DNA from: Dermanyssus gallinae | Taxonomy: Eukaryota > Arthropoda > Arachnida > Mesostigmata > Dermanyssidae | Assembly (NCBI GenBank): GCA_003439945.1 | Contig: QVRM01005430.1 | Coordinates: 183,072 to 247,071, forward strand | DNA length: 64,000 nt | Direction: 5' to 3' | Shown: in pieces, positions 21,664-32,889 of the stretch | Numbering within the stretch: position 1 is the stretch's first letter | How the letters are laid out: each line of letters starts with the position of its first letter | Notes under the pieces: generated by a model | The model's input: only the letters and a program-made list of their open reading frames with translations | What the model was told of the DNA's origin: nothing | The model's database searches: none | Program-made: the position numbers and the translations under genes

Positions 21664-23515
21664 GGAGACTGTGCGGTGATACGCAATAGGGTTACAACGA
21701 CGATGACGACGACGACGACGACGACAATGGCAATAGCAACTCCAATAATATCCCCAACAATAACAACAATAACAGCAACAACAGCAACAGCAGCAACAAC
21801 AACCGTTGTTGCTGCTGCTGCTGCTAAGAACTATTTATTGCCTCTCTGTTGGTGATCTCTCCGAACTCGTCGACAAAGTCTCTCCAGTGGAGAGGCCGCG
21901 CAAAACTGATGGAGAAAGAGAGACACAGCAGGAGCTGCTGACAACAGCGCGAGAAAAGGAAAGACGTGTTAAAAAAAAGAAAAGGAAACAAGCGAGCAAA
22001 TGCAAGTAAGACATACGTGGATGTATGTATATGCGTGTGGGTGTGTGTGTGTGTGTCTCGAAATGTCATGTATATAGCTGGATAGGGGACGGAGGTGAGA
22101 TCAAATAGACAGAAAGTATGTGAGAACATGGGAGGGAGAGAGAGAGAAAGAGGAATTGACAGGGGTGAGAGGTCAAACGAACTTACTTCGTTCAGATGTT
22201 GTGGTTCTTGTTGTTGTAGTTGTTGTGGTTATTGCTGTTGCTGCTGTTGTTGTTGTTGTTGTTGTACGTATGTTTATGCTACCACAGAAACAAATGCTTC
22301 CACGCGAACGTATTCTCAAATTAAATCACTCATAAGAAGCCATATTACTCGTGTGTTTTTCAAACCTAACCTAGTCCATCTCTACAACGTCCCAGACGCC
22401 TACATGCCGCATTTCCTCTCTTCTAGCATCCAGCGAACAGACAGCCTCTGACACAATAATTCAGAGGACGTTGGGTCTCGCGAGAAAACGTGAAGGAGCG
22501 CATGCCCGACACGATGGATAAGCAGCTTGTGGATTTTGGAGCTCAGAGTCTCAAGCGGTAAAAGAAAATATGAAAGTCATGAGGATATTCTTCTACGTTG
22601 ATGTTGACTTCCTACACTCGTTGCTGTCGGTTAACTTAGCTGCATGTCGTGCGTGGGCCACCTTCGCAATGACCTTAGGCAGTCCTAGACCATAGTTCGT
22701 AACGAGTCAGTTATTGTTGCGTCCGAGAGCCAGGAAGCATGCGACCCGTTTCAAACGGGGTAAGTGGCATCGGTTCTTTCGCTTCGCCCCACTTAGCTCT
22801 GAAGGAAAGGCTCTGCCCGTATATTTTTGTTAAGGAGGTAGCTTTCTTTACTTCTAACGCTTCAATTCTAGCGATTCCAAGCCCGATTTCGTCGGGCTTG
22901 GGGCATATCTTCAGTGCACCGGGGGCCGCTCCTGGTATGTTCGTTTGTGTTGGTTCCCCGCGACATTAGCCATCGCTCCGCCGTCGCCGAATCTGATTTG
23001 CGAGAATTTGTGTCGAAGTTCGGCTCAGGTTAAATGGGCTTGACCCTCACCAGAATGCCGCCGTACCAGGCGGCCCGGCAGCGGCCTTGTTGTGAGATGC
23101 AAAGCCGCCGCACGGCCTCGTTGATCATGGGTGCAATTGTTAAGATCAGTGGGTCTTTCGAATTTGCGGATCCACTCTCTAGCCCGTGTGGCTGAACATC
23201 CGTCGAACCCCATCAGATTCTGCGGAAACCACAAACGAGTGAGGAACGGTGAGAGAAAGAACGGCTGGTTCGAGAAAAAGGAGGGGGGTCTGTGCGGCTG
23301 TAATCAGTGCTGTGACCGGTGTTATAATCGTCATAAGTGAGGTTGTGGTCCGAGTCGTGGTCGCTTCGCGGTCGGTGCTGAAATCTCCGAATATTGTCAT
23401 GCCCCGGCCGGGCAAATATAGTAGGGTACCACCTCGAGCTCTGTAGTTGTTGACTGAGGCAGGTGTGTTGGGCGGTGCTGATTGTGGTGCGGGTGGGTCG
23501 TGGGTGACGCTGGAG

Positions 23516-23676
23516 GGGCGTGAATCTGATTTGGTAGAGGTGGCTGGACGTGAATCTTATTCGGTTAAGGTGCCTAGACGTGATTCTGGTTTGGTTGGGG
23601 GGGCTGACTGTGAGTCTGGTTCGGTTGAGGTGGCTGCACGTGAATCTGGTTCGGTTGAGGGGGCTGGACGTGGTTC
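23516..23676. repeat. 30-bp minisatellite, about six units
   Basis: The unit is roughly GTGAATCTGGTTCGGTTGAG plus GTGGCTGGAC. Copies differ at a few positions. It lies in the gag-like region and on the minus strand reads as a ten-residue Pro/Gln/Asn repeat. Confidence 0.85.
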
Positions 23677-23696
23677 GGTTTAGATCTGGATCGTTG

Positions 23697-23875
23697 TCGA
23701 GCCCGGTGGTGTGGTGCATTCCGCCTGCGCCTCGCTACCGGAAGAGACATAGGTGCGCGGGTTCGAGTCCCACCGTTGCACATCTGTATTTATGGGGTCC
23801 GTCTATGAAACAATGCAAAAAGCAGTCCCATGGACGTTAAATCTTGACTGAGAGTCAGCCGAGAAAGTATTTTTA
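23697..23875 (+). mobile_element. SINE1, full copy with target-site duplication
   Basis: A tRNA-like head starts TCGAGCCCGGTGG and has a perfect box B GGTTCGAGTCC at 23760-23770. The body includes TTTATGGGGTCCGTCTATGA and GTCCCATGGACGTTAAATC, and the 3' end is AGTATTTTTA. The 15-bp sequence AGATCTGGATCGTTG is repeated on both sides (23682-23696 and 23876-23890). The duplication is exact, so the insertion is fairly recent. Confidence 0.92.
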
Positions 23876-24490
23876 AGATCTGGATCGTTGTGGCAGATGG
23901 ACGAGGGTGTGAATCGGTGGACTGCTGTTCGTTCTCTTCGTTAGGGTTAGTGCGCCATGCGGTCATCTGTGGTGTTGTTTGCAGTGCTTTCGGTGGAGTT
24001 GCCGCCGTCTTGTAGTAGGAACCGAAGCGTCTCCACCAAATGCAGAGATGCCGTTAGTTAGGCCGAGTCAGTCAGGGATGTAGAACTCAGTATGGCCACG
24101 ACTACTGCACTAATAACCTACGAACGAGAGAAAAATCCCTTCTCAGTCTATTTATTGATTCACGAGGCACCGTGGCATGCCGGTACCCTAAAAGATGTCA
24201 GACACTCCGCTCTGAAATCGGTCGGAGGTTACTTCACACCTCTATAAATACAAACAAAAATAGTTTGTTTGTTGTATAGGGTTGGTTACTGGCTAGTTGC
24301 GGCCTGGCTTGGATTGAGCGTCCTAAGTCGGTTTTTTCTCTCTGCTTGGTTGGTTGGGACGTGTCGGCCATCGGCTGGTGATCGCTTAGAGGATCGTTAA
24401 GGACACTGGAGTTTTGGCGCGGAAGTCTGTGGCCGTTGTAGCTCGGCCGTTGGACGTGGTCGGTTAGGGTTGGTTTGAATCGCGCCATAG

Positions 24491-25525
24491 TGCGTGGACA
24501 GTGACAGTGTGAAGCGTGCCGTTAGACCATTGTTGGAGCGCTTCGTCCCAATATTGCACGCCTGGCGAGTTGTTGATGGAGATGATGCGCACGATTATGT
24601 ATGAGCATGTTGTTGTTGCTGCTGTTGCTGTTATTTTTGTTGTTCGTATTTGTCGTCTCGTTGTTATGGTCGGCCAGCGGCATCATACTTCATTCTGCAT
24701 AACACGGGCCGAACCCGGAAAAGTCTGCACGTTTCTTGCGTTAAACGTAGCCCGTAGAAAAGTAGTCGTAGAATAAAGGCCGTGACGACAACCAATGAAG
24801 ATGCCGACGGGCCTCATCAGTGAGGCCGATGAACGTGTGTTCTTTCTAATCGCTAAATCGGGCTAAATGGGCCATATGGTAATGCAGGCAGCCGTTATTC
24901 ACGTGCGTATGTTCACGTACGTATGTAGCACGTTCCCAATAGTACGGCAGTAAACGGTAGCGATCGTTAACTACCCCATCGATAATGAATTCCAAGCAAA
25001 TCCGAGCCTGAGAGAGTGGGCGAGAATCATCCGGGTGTCCCAGTCGGTTCTTGTTGCAAGTTGCCAACAGGCCTGACGCATGTGCATCAGGCGTCCTCGA
25101 AGCCTTCCACATTATGGCAGCAACAACGAGTTGCCAACGAATTCGCACACGAGTCGCTAGCCGCGTGCTTAACAACTCGCGTACATAGAGACGTCACGTC
25201 ACCCCGCTAATACTAATGTAACAAACGAATAATATAACGCGCCCAAATAGGCGCCAAAAATGATGGCCGTGATGCTGCTAACCCGGTATGCCCGTGCATC
25301 TTCACCTGGTAATCACGACGATTCTAACGAGCTCATGCAAATGCTTTCTAATGACCATCGCATTCATTAGCATGGTTCGCCTTCGTAAGCAGCAAATACC
25401 TTCAGGATTGATTAGGTGTCTAAGATAGGCATATTGCTAAACGTCATAAAGCATCCTAGAGAAGGAATCAGCGTAAGCCAAATCATGACATCAATGTCCA
25501 CCACACATTGAAAACGGCGCGGCGA
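24491..25525. other. no gene recognised
   Basis: The short frames here have no recognisable domains. A small GTT/GCT trinucleotide patch lies at 24608-24655. Confidence 0.5.
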
Positions 25526-25608
25526 TCGCCGCGCCTATATATAAATATATATATATATATATATTTTTTTTGTTTTTCTTTAATATATATATATATACAT
25601 ATTAGTAG

Positions 25609-25712
25609 TGCCGGTGGCTTAGGCGGCAAACGCACCGTTCGAAACGGGGCGTTGCCATGGCAACCACGGTTAGCAAAACATCGCTAGTTCGAGCCCTGGC
25701 CGTGCTGGTTGA
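25609..25712 (+). mobile_element. tRNA-like SINE head (third family, SINE3)
   Basis: A box-A-like TGGCTTAGGCGG (25615-25626) and box-B-like AGTTCGAGCCC (25686-25696) are 59 bases apart and start right after an (AT)n run. The sequence between (GTTCGAAACGGGGCGTTGCC) does not fit a tRNA anticodon arm, so a SINE or decayed tRNA is likelier than a working tRNA gene. I found only one copy here. Confidence 0.5.
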
Positions 25713-26570
25713 ATTAGTTGGACGTGGTTGTCATTGCCCTGCTGCTGCTACATACCTCTGCTGGAGAAAGCCTATATAATTCCAGTACGAGAACGCGATG
25801 ACGATAGATGCATTTAGACGATATCGTGCCACAGGCAACTAAGCCCATTACGAGCGTCTAAAATGTGGTTGTCAGAGCGTTAAAAAAAAACAAAAAATTA
25901 TATATAACAGGGCGACAAACTACGCGGCTCATCGCGGAGATAGGTCATAAGAAGCCCGGCTTTTAAGTGTACTATAAGGTGGTATGCTCAAAACACAACC
26001 AGCGCAATTAGGGATTTAAGGAATGTAATGAACGCACGGTATCAAGTTGTATTGCAAAAAAATCGACCATTAGCAGTCTCTTTCCATGGATGACTGAATA
26101 TAATTCATATAATTACTGATGCTTTTTATGCGAGACCATTTTATATGAACTCCGGGAGATATTTATAGTATAGGTCTATCTACGGCCAGATCGCGGGAAG
26201 ACTGCTAGAGTCAGGGTTGAGTAGTTCCCAATTCCGACCTGCTAAGAAGCCGGCCGCAGTTTTCCTGGGTTGTGCTCCTGCAGCCGTCGACTCACAAACA
26301 GCTCGATCACCGGCATTTAAGCACCTCAAGACGAAACTGGTGTCGCCTCCGGTCCTCGGACACGTCGACCTCGACCAATCTCTATTCTCTGACAGACGTG
26401 AGAACCGAATGGTCTGGATATCATCATCCTTAGCCAAACGAACGTAACGAAAACGCGTTATGAGCATACTATATGACAGTCTCACCCTATCGCACACAGA
26501 TTCCGCGCCCTGTCTACAACCTCATCCTGCCTCCGGATGCTGCCGCCGCCAGAGTATCTATCGGGATATC
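25713..26570. other. no gene recognised
   Basis: I see no coding frame, clear repeat or RNA gene. There is a short A-rich tract at 25881-25896. Confidence 0.5.
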
Positions 26571-26583
26571 TCAATCTGTGGGG

Positions 26584-26771
26584 TGATAAACTTTTCAGGC
26601 TGACCCTCGGCCAAGATTTAACGTCCATGGGACTGCTTTCCACATTGCTTTACGGCCGGACCCCCATAAATACAAATGTGGGGCAACGGTGGGGCTCGAA
26701 CCTGCGCACCTATGTGTCTCTTTCGGTTGCGAAACGCAGGCGAATACACCACGCCACGGGGCTCGGCTCGA
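26584..26771 (-). mobile_element. SINE1 copy with target-site duplication
   Basis: This is the reverse complement of the 23697 copy with moderate divergence (box B reads GGTTCGAGCCC). The 12-bp CAATCTGTGGGG occurs at 26572-26583 and 26772-26783 as an exact flanking duplication. Confidence 0.9.
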
Positions 26772-27054
26772 CAATCTGTGGGGGGGAAGTGGAATTTCTT
26801 CCCACTTCACGTAGATATGCGCGTCACGTGTGTAACGTGCGCCAACGACACGGCCGACACGGCACACCGAACTCCGTCTTCAGCTGGGAAAGGCGCAAGC
26901 TGCTCAGAAACTATCTGTATATCCAGCACGGGACGAGGGAGCCAGGACGGAACGTTTGTTTGTCGTTGAATAATTTTGCTACTCGGTGTTTTCTTTACCA
27001 AACAATTATTCATGGAGCTTTGCATAGAGCGGAGTGTGCTTATTTTTCATTTGT

Positions 27055-28170
27055 TCATTTGTCCAACGACAAGCGCTGCAGTAAGTACTCCCCCGCTCTT
27101 TTGTCTCCTGTAGCAACCACTAATCTTCTCCCGACGTCTCTGAGTAACTTTTTGCTAAGCGACCCTGGTCCCCCCAACGTCTCAAAAGCTAGAGGTGAGA
27201 ACAAGTGGGGATAGTCCAGGCTTGAGTACTTCCTGCACTTGGCTGTTTCCGCTAAGGCAACCGCATGCCCAGGGCGGGCCGCGCCAGTACCGACCATTGA
27301 AGGGGCTAAAGAGTCGGTAACAGTCGCATCCCTCACCAGCATCTGGCCCCGATCGAATGGGGTCAGAGTCATTCCGTCAGGCCTTTTTCCGTCATCTCTG
27401 ACTAAACCGGGGGGCTCCAGCACACATGGGTAGCCTGCCAACCGTAATCCTCTGCAGAACGTCTCGTTCAGGGCCGAGTGGCGTGCGATCCTGCCTGAAC
27501 TCTGGACGCAAGAAAGACCGTGGTGGCTTAGGGAGTCGACTTCGTCACCACAACCACAGCGAGGGGGTGAAACCAGTTCTGCTCCCACTCTCAAACCGAC
27601 CAATATTCGTGTAGACTCATCGTCTAAAAGGGTTCCCAGTTGAGGACTCGGGAGGGCGTGTAGCCATACGCTTGCACCCGGCGAGGAGACGGCTTGTAAC
27701 CTCGTTTTGTCGGCGTCGGAAGTTGCTCGGCTCCACAGGTCGCTCTATCGATGGTCGTGTACCAAATCTGACCACGCAGACTGAAGAGAAGGGGTCTCCG
27801 GGAGAGCCTCACAGAATGCGATGGCTTCACCTTGGGTCTTCTCCAACGTAGATCGGAAATGCGTTACAGCCTGGGGGTCTAGGATAGCCTCGATGTCACT
27901 GATCGCTGAATGCAGCGAGGCAATATGCGCCGCAACTGAAAGGGAAACTGCCTCGGGGAGTCCCAACCCGCCTCTTGCGACCGGTAGTGATGCTTGAGTT
28001 AAGGGGTCGCCCCGTAACCGCAGGTTAAGTAGAGATTCCAACGCGTCGGCTTGCTTCACATTTAGTTCTTCCAAATGAGATGAAAAGGCTATACAGTTGA
28101 CACCTCTGAACAGGTAGTTCAGATTTAAAGCGGAGAAGCACGAGCGTAGAAGGTACTTCTTCCGTAGGCA
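27055..28170 (-). pseudogene. retroelement reverse transcriptase C-terminal region, frameshifted
   Basis: In minus-strand order: a thumb-like segment (LLRSCFSALNLNYLFRGVN near 28155-28095), ASLPVARGGLGLPEAVSLS near 27990-27935, then a frame break, then CGCGDEVDSLSHHGLSC near 27560-27510, PPGLVRDDGKRPDGMTLTPF near 27415-27355 and LSLDK at the end near 27060. This order (GGLG motif, C-x-C-G...HHGLSC, DGKRPDG) is familiar to me from a widespread family of animal retroelement ORFs. At least one frameshift lies between 27750 and 27600. The polymerase core and 5' end are missing. Confidence 0.75.
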
Positions 28171-28430
28171 CTTCGAGCAGAAAATGAGGGAAGTGCCAGA
28201 AGCCTTCTACAAAACACCGGCAATGTCGAACAATACATGGATGGAACCGCTCTTCGAGCAACGACACGTTCTCACCCGCTACTCCGTCCATGGGTTCCAT
28301 CACAAACTGTGCCACCGCAGTGGGTTCCATAACCCTTCTGATGAGTGTTGCTGCAAATTTTGCGGCCTTGTATGCACCAAATATCATCATGAAACATGTC
28401 GGTCTGCGCCAGCTATCTGGGCGTTAGGTC
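28160..28430 (-). mobile_element. retroelement segment, homologous to 13190-13445
   Basis: This is the upstream continuation of the reverse transcriptase fragment at 27.06-28.17 kb and the second copy of the 240-base dispersed repeat. Both copies are out of frame in places. Confidence 0.6.
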
Positions 28431-28842
28431 GCTGACATCTTCTTGAGGTGCTTGATTAATGAATATGTGTAATGTAATATAATTAACAATACCGAAAGGT
28501 GATGTAATAATAAATAATAATTTGTTAATTTGCTCGAAACAGCTCCGCGTAATGGACCGTGGTAGTGGATTTCGTTGATACGGGCGTATTTTCACCGATG
28601 AAGGCCGACAAGGGCCGCTTTTCGCCACACTCGTTACAGAGTGTCAGCCGGTGTTTGTTTAGCTGTTGTCGTTTTTATGGTGGTCGAACAGAAGTATCTC
28701 AATAATAACCTCGGACAGACTCATTCAGACAAACGGACGCCATCTGTTATTTTGAAGAAATCGCTGGTTTATGGAGTTCGACCAAAACTTGACTACCTGA
28801 TGTTTACGGTGTTTTTTCTTACCCTGGAGAATAATAATAATA

Positions 28843-28932
<90 letters not shown>

Positions 28933-31085
28933 TTTTATTATTATTATTATTCAGTTATAACTGTTGTGAGATATGAACGTTTAAGCCAGGTTTGCTTTGT
29001 TCTCTTGTCAGATCATTGCGCCTATGATTGAAGCCACGTTCCCTCTACAAACGGCCAAAGACATTATCTGTCTCGAAAACATGGCCTCGCGTCGATCACT
29101 CGTAACGGCTTCTAATAATAATAATAATAATCCAACCGCGGTCGAACTCTCTTCGGTGTGTGTGTGCAGCCCCCGGCATTACACCTTTAGCAACTACTTC
29201 AGATGGCTAGAACGTTACTTTTATTGCGCTAACTGTTCCAGGTAGAACTTTTTCGGCTTTGTTCGAAAATCTTGCACTTTTATGCAGGTAGTTTTTAACA
29301 ACAAATCCTTGTGACAGCGTGAACTGGCCGAGCACAAAACCCAAGTGCGCCGCAGAAGTGCATCATCTTTTTTTTATCAGCGCACATAACACTTCTAGAG
29401 AACACAATAAGCAGATCCTCACTCCTCGAATCTGCCATCGGCCACACAAGAGATCTTCGAGGAGTTGCTTTAGATGTCCGGCATGCCTCAGCTGACGCCT
29501 AACTTGCCTTTTTGCATTGTGAAACGGGAAAACCAAGGGAATTAACGATGGTTATAAACCATGCGCATTACCTAATGAAATTTCTCACTAGATACGTCTT
29601 AGGAACGTGTTTTAAACAGTCTTTACAAATATTTCGTGTGTCAGACGAGGTTCTCCCAAAGGGGTGTAGTACGTCCGTCTGGAAAGAACAGCGATTATTT
29701 AATGAATGCCTCAGTCTACTTGACAAGAATCGCGAGAAAGCAACTGCTGCGCCTCTGTTCGGATCCCACATTAAGCTTTATTAATTTCAGATCTATGCGG
29801 TAATTTTAATCAGGAAGCAACGCTCTGTTAAGTATCACTAACTAGGACTGGGTCATCGGCGAATAGCAGTGAACTAACTTTCAGCAGTATGTGCCTTTGG
29901 CCCCTATACCTGAGGAAATTCCAGGTTCCAATGCCGGTAGTTTAATTTCTAACTTAACGTCAATAGATGTGTGCGCGATTTGCTATCATCAATATATAAC
30001 TTAAATCACAAGTTTATTAGCATCCTTAGTCGTAATTAGGTAGGGCCGTTCTATCCCGAACGGAAATGAAGGTGCCGCTCTTTCAACCACAGACAACCCA
30101 CCGCGTAATACTTGGCACGAATGCGCGAGCAGATCCGTCAATTGCACCCATTGAAACATTCCTAAAAGCTGGTGTTCTGGCGAACTTTCTGGCAAATAGT
30201 AGACATACACATTACGCCTAGAGTAAATGTGGGTGTTATTGCATGCCAAATATTGCCATACGTAAAATAACTGGAATATATCTACGATCTTTACTTCCTC
30301 ATTGACTTGCAAAAAGTTCGGCATTGTTCCGCCTAAAATCGAAAAAATGCAGTGTTCTATTTTCCCTATAAAGATACTACCTAGGTTAGATGATCTCTTA
30401 GCTGGTGTGCAGTTACAACGTTAAGAACATGCAGGCCTAGCAACGTAGGCAGAGCATATCCTGGCATCTGCTTATTCGGCCTAATGCTCAATTACCATTC
30501 AGAAACAAATAATTTCGGGCTATTTCGAATCAATATTTATTTTACCTGAGATGCTTATATTTTCTACTTACTTACCAGTCTATTGCATATTACCTTTACA
30601 AGAGCCGGTACAGTTCAGCAAATATTGGTCGTACCGAACAAGAAAGGTATAGCTATAAACACTGCCCACTTTCAGTTAAACTGAGGCTTTATTATTAAAT
30701 CTATGTAGCTCCTTTTTTTGCAGAGGATACCTTACTGCACGCTGCCTATTGTATTCCACTCCATTTAAAAAATGCTCTATAGATGCAATCATTAATTTCA
30801 AGACTATGTCTTTCGGGCAGTGCCCAGTGGCAGTTTAACACGTCGAATATCCGGTGGTAAGGTGACAGACTACTTATAGAAGATGATACTTTTTAAGACA
30901 TTAATACTCACAAAAGCAGGACACTGGATTGCTACTAGAGCCCTTCTATGCCAAGGGCCAAGCGCACCTAGCCGTCGGAACTACGATAGAGGTTCATTGA
31001 GGTTATTCACCAATTTAATATGAATGGTTGTTCCGGCGTATAGTTATTTGCTTAATTGAAAGTACGCGTAGCTATATATATATAA
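28431..31085. other. no gene recognised
   Basis: This holds a (TAA)n array (28829-28934) and otherwise single-copy-looking AT-rich sequence. The longest frames (near 29512-29784 and 30001-30324) match nothing I know. Confidence 0.5.
28829..28946. repeat. (TAA)n microsatellite with inverted tail
   Basis: About 105 bases of TAA followed directly by a short TTA run (28933-28950). The junction can fold back on itself. Confidence 0.95.
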
Positions 31086-31087
31086 TA

Positions 31088-31453
31088 TGTAGTTGAACTG
31101 TAACGTGCGTATGTATCAGTTGCAACCATCGTAGGCACTGACCTAATGACTTAGTCTATTGAACTTAGACTAGCCGAGTATGTAGGAATGAAAACACGAT
31201 CGCCTGCGGTCACCAGTAGTGAAAAAGCACTACATTCTCTGTAGTGCTTTTTCCGCACTCTGTGTCAGCTGTATTTATTACCTCACAGAGTATTCTCGAA
31301 TGCGGTAGATTCGTCTTGGTACAAGTAGACATCTCTATCGAATCTTCGGGACGTTTCTCGTACCTACGTATCTATTCTCTCCACTGCACGTTCGCCAGCA
31401 CGTGGCGCCTAGCCGAGAGTCGTGTGTCTACCTGAACTTGGCCAGACACAACA
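31088..31453 (-). repeat. 3' LTR (left copy)
   Basis: 366 bases, starting TGTAGTTGAACTG and ending CCAGACACAACA on the plus strand. It aligns along its length with 33807-34314 and holds a 14-bp-arm hairpin at 31221-31253. Confidence 0.85.
31221..31253. promoter_or_regulatory. perfect hairpin in LTR
   Basis: GAAAAAGCACTACA and its exact reverse complement TGTAGTGCTTTTTC are separated by five bases. The right LTR keeps only the second arm. It might shape transcript 3' ends in the LTR, but that is a guess. Confidence 0.6.
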
Positions 31454-31517
31454 GTCCCCCACGCTAACTATGAAATATATGCAATAATGTATGTATGTAC
31501 AATAGTAATGCTTAGAG

Positions 31518-32118
31518 CTACGTACGACGACGGCTCGGTCCGACCATTTCTCGATAATCTATCCTTGTTCTTGGTCGCCAAACTGTAGGGCTCTTGTAGG
31601 GGTGTTGACGTAATCTGCTCCGCTGGCGTAGCTGGCTCAGTAGAAAATTCCTGCTCACTTTTGTTTGAATATTTGACTGTTCGTCGCGCGATGGCCGACC
31701 GAGGTCACCCAAGTGCTTGTGCAGTGCATAGACCGTTTCCTATTTCACGTCCGTTATTCGGACTTGATCGAAATGCCTATTCACCGTGCCGAGCTCGGAT
31801 GACTGCACTAGCATGTGCCTTCTTTCAAGTATTATTCTCACACGAGATGCACACTACTTTTACTTGCCGGTAGCCTCGAACTGCCGCAGACTCCCCCACG
31901 CTAAATCGAGAAACCATCTCCGCCGCTGGTATCTGTCGCTTCTCTTTTAGCTGCGATATGCGAATCTGTCGGCCGAGGAATATGGATGCGAGACAATGGC
32001 CTGTAGCTTCCAAAGGATGATTCCCAAGACGTTGAAGAAACACAATAAACTCCGGGGGTTTCTTTTCTTGCAATTCAACTTTCTTATGGTCTTTCTTTTC
32101 CATTGCCTGTAGCTCCTT
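31518..32118 (-). pseudogene. pol remnant: RT start joined to integrase end
   Basis: The frame starts with a segment resembling the RT N-terminus (RRIPYAL...KEL near 32145-32107). It then passes within about 20 codons to a segment resembling the integrase C-terminal region (HPLEATGHC...IFLGRQIR near 32018-31945). A short Arg-rich tail lies at 31518-31620. The reverse transcriptase core, RNase H and the integrase core are absent. Confidence 0.7.
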
Positions 32119-32163
32119 ATCACCGTTCTCGGCGAGGGCGTAAGGTATTCTCCTAGGCCTTAA

Positions 32164-32592
32164 CTACACTGGTTTCGGCTGGTCCTTGAACTGGACTGTG
32201 AGTGCATGTATTGCCGGTAGTGTGCAAATCCCTGGCGCAGTGAGCTTAGGGTATATAGAAAATATGTCACTGACTTCATTTCCTACTCGATGAACTTTGA
32301 GCTGCCCCAATCTCAGGGCCTTCATCCAATCGCGCCCAAATAACATCGGAAATTGGGGGTCGTTGACTAGGTAGAGCCGCAATAATTTCGTAATACTGCG
32401 GTACTTATTGTGAACTTCCACGAAAGAGTGTGGTTTCACCTCGTTGCCATTCGCCACTTTTAACGTAATGTCTGGCTCATGGCGTACGTATTTCAGTAAA
32501 ACCGCCAATAAACGAGAGAGTGGCATTACAGTGGCTCCACAGCCGCTGTCCACTTCCATTGTAGCATCAGCACCTTCGATATCGACTGTCAC
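32164..32592 (-). pseudogene. retrotransposon aspartic protease region
   Basis: The frame shows VDSGCGATV near 32545-32520 as the active-site loop (D-S-G rather than the commoner D-T-G) and a second-lobe motif FPMLFGRDW near 32350-32325. A TAG stop at 32164-32166 separates it from the RT start in the same frame. Protease of this type cleaves the Gag-Pol precursor. The copy is part of a defective element. Confidence 0.8.
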
Positions 32593-32754
32593 GAGTAACG
32601 GGCCGACGTCGGAGTCTCACAGTTCGAATTGTATGTACTGGCTTTACGAATTTCATACCTGAAGTCTTCTTTAATGCTGGTTGAACTTGTACGCTCCGTC
32701 CTTCTTATTTTTTTAACTGTTAGGTAGACTACCACTGGGTTGTCTCTGCTGACA

Positions 32755-32853
32755 GACGACTTTTAGATATCCGGTCTTTTCGCACGAATTGCAAGTCGAT
32801 TTAATATGCGGACATTTGTCAGCTCTATGGTCAGGCATCCCACAACGATAGCA
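32755..32853 (-). pseudogene. gag nucleocapsid zinc knuckles
   Basis: The minus frame reads CYRCGMPDHRADKC (an intact C-x2-C-x4-H-x4-C) and then CNSCEKTGYLKVVC, in which the His is Tyr. Spacing and position between capsid and protease match Ty3/gypsy gag. Confidence 0.8.
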
Positions 32854-32889
32854 GTGACCTGGCACCAGACTATGGCTAGCGCGAGCCGG

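Larger units (their letters stand above)
22975..24490 (-). pseudogene. broken gag-like region of an LTR retrotransposon
   Basis: The minus frame at 23025-23234 reads MGFDG...AREWIRKFERPTDLNNCTHDQR. This resembles the capsid start of Ty3/gypsy-type gag proteins (F-x-G...A-x-E-W-I-x-x-F-E). The frame breaks at both ends. A Pro/Gln/Asn-rich repeat frame lies upstream (23516-23690) and a SINE is inserted at 23697-23875. I found no long terminal repeats for it and no pol. It is a degraded, probably silent copy. Confidence 0.5.
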
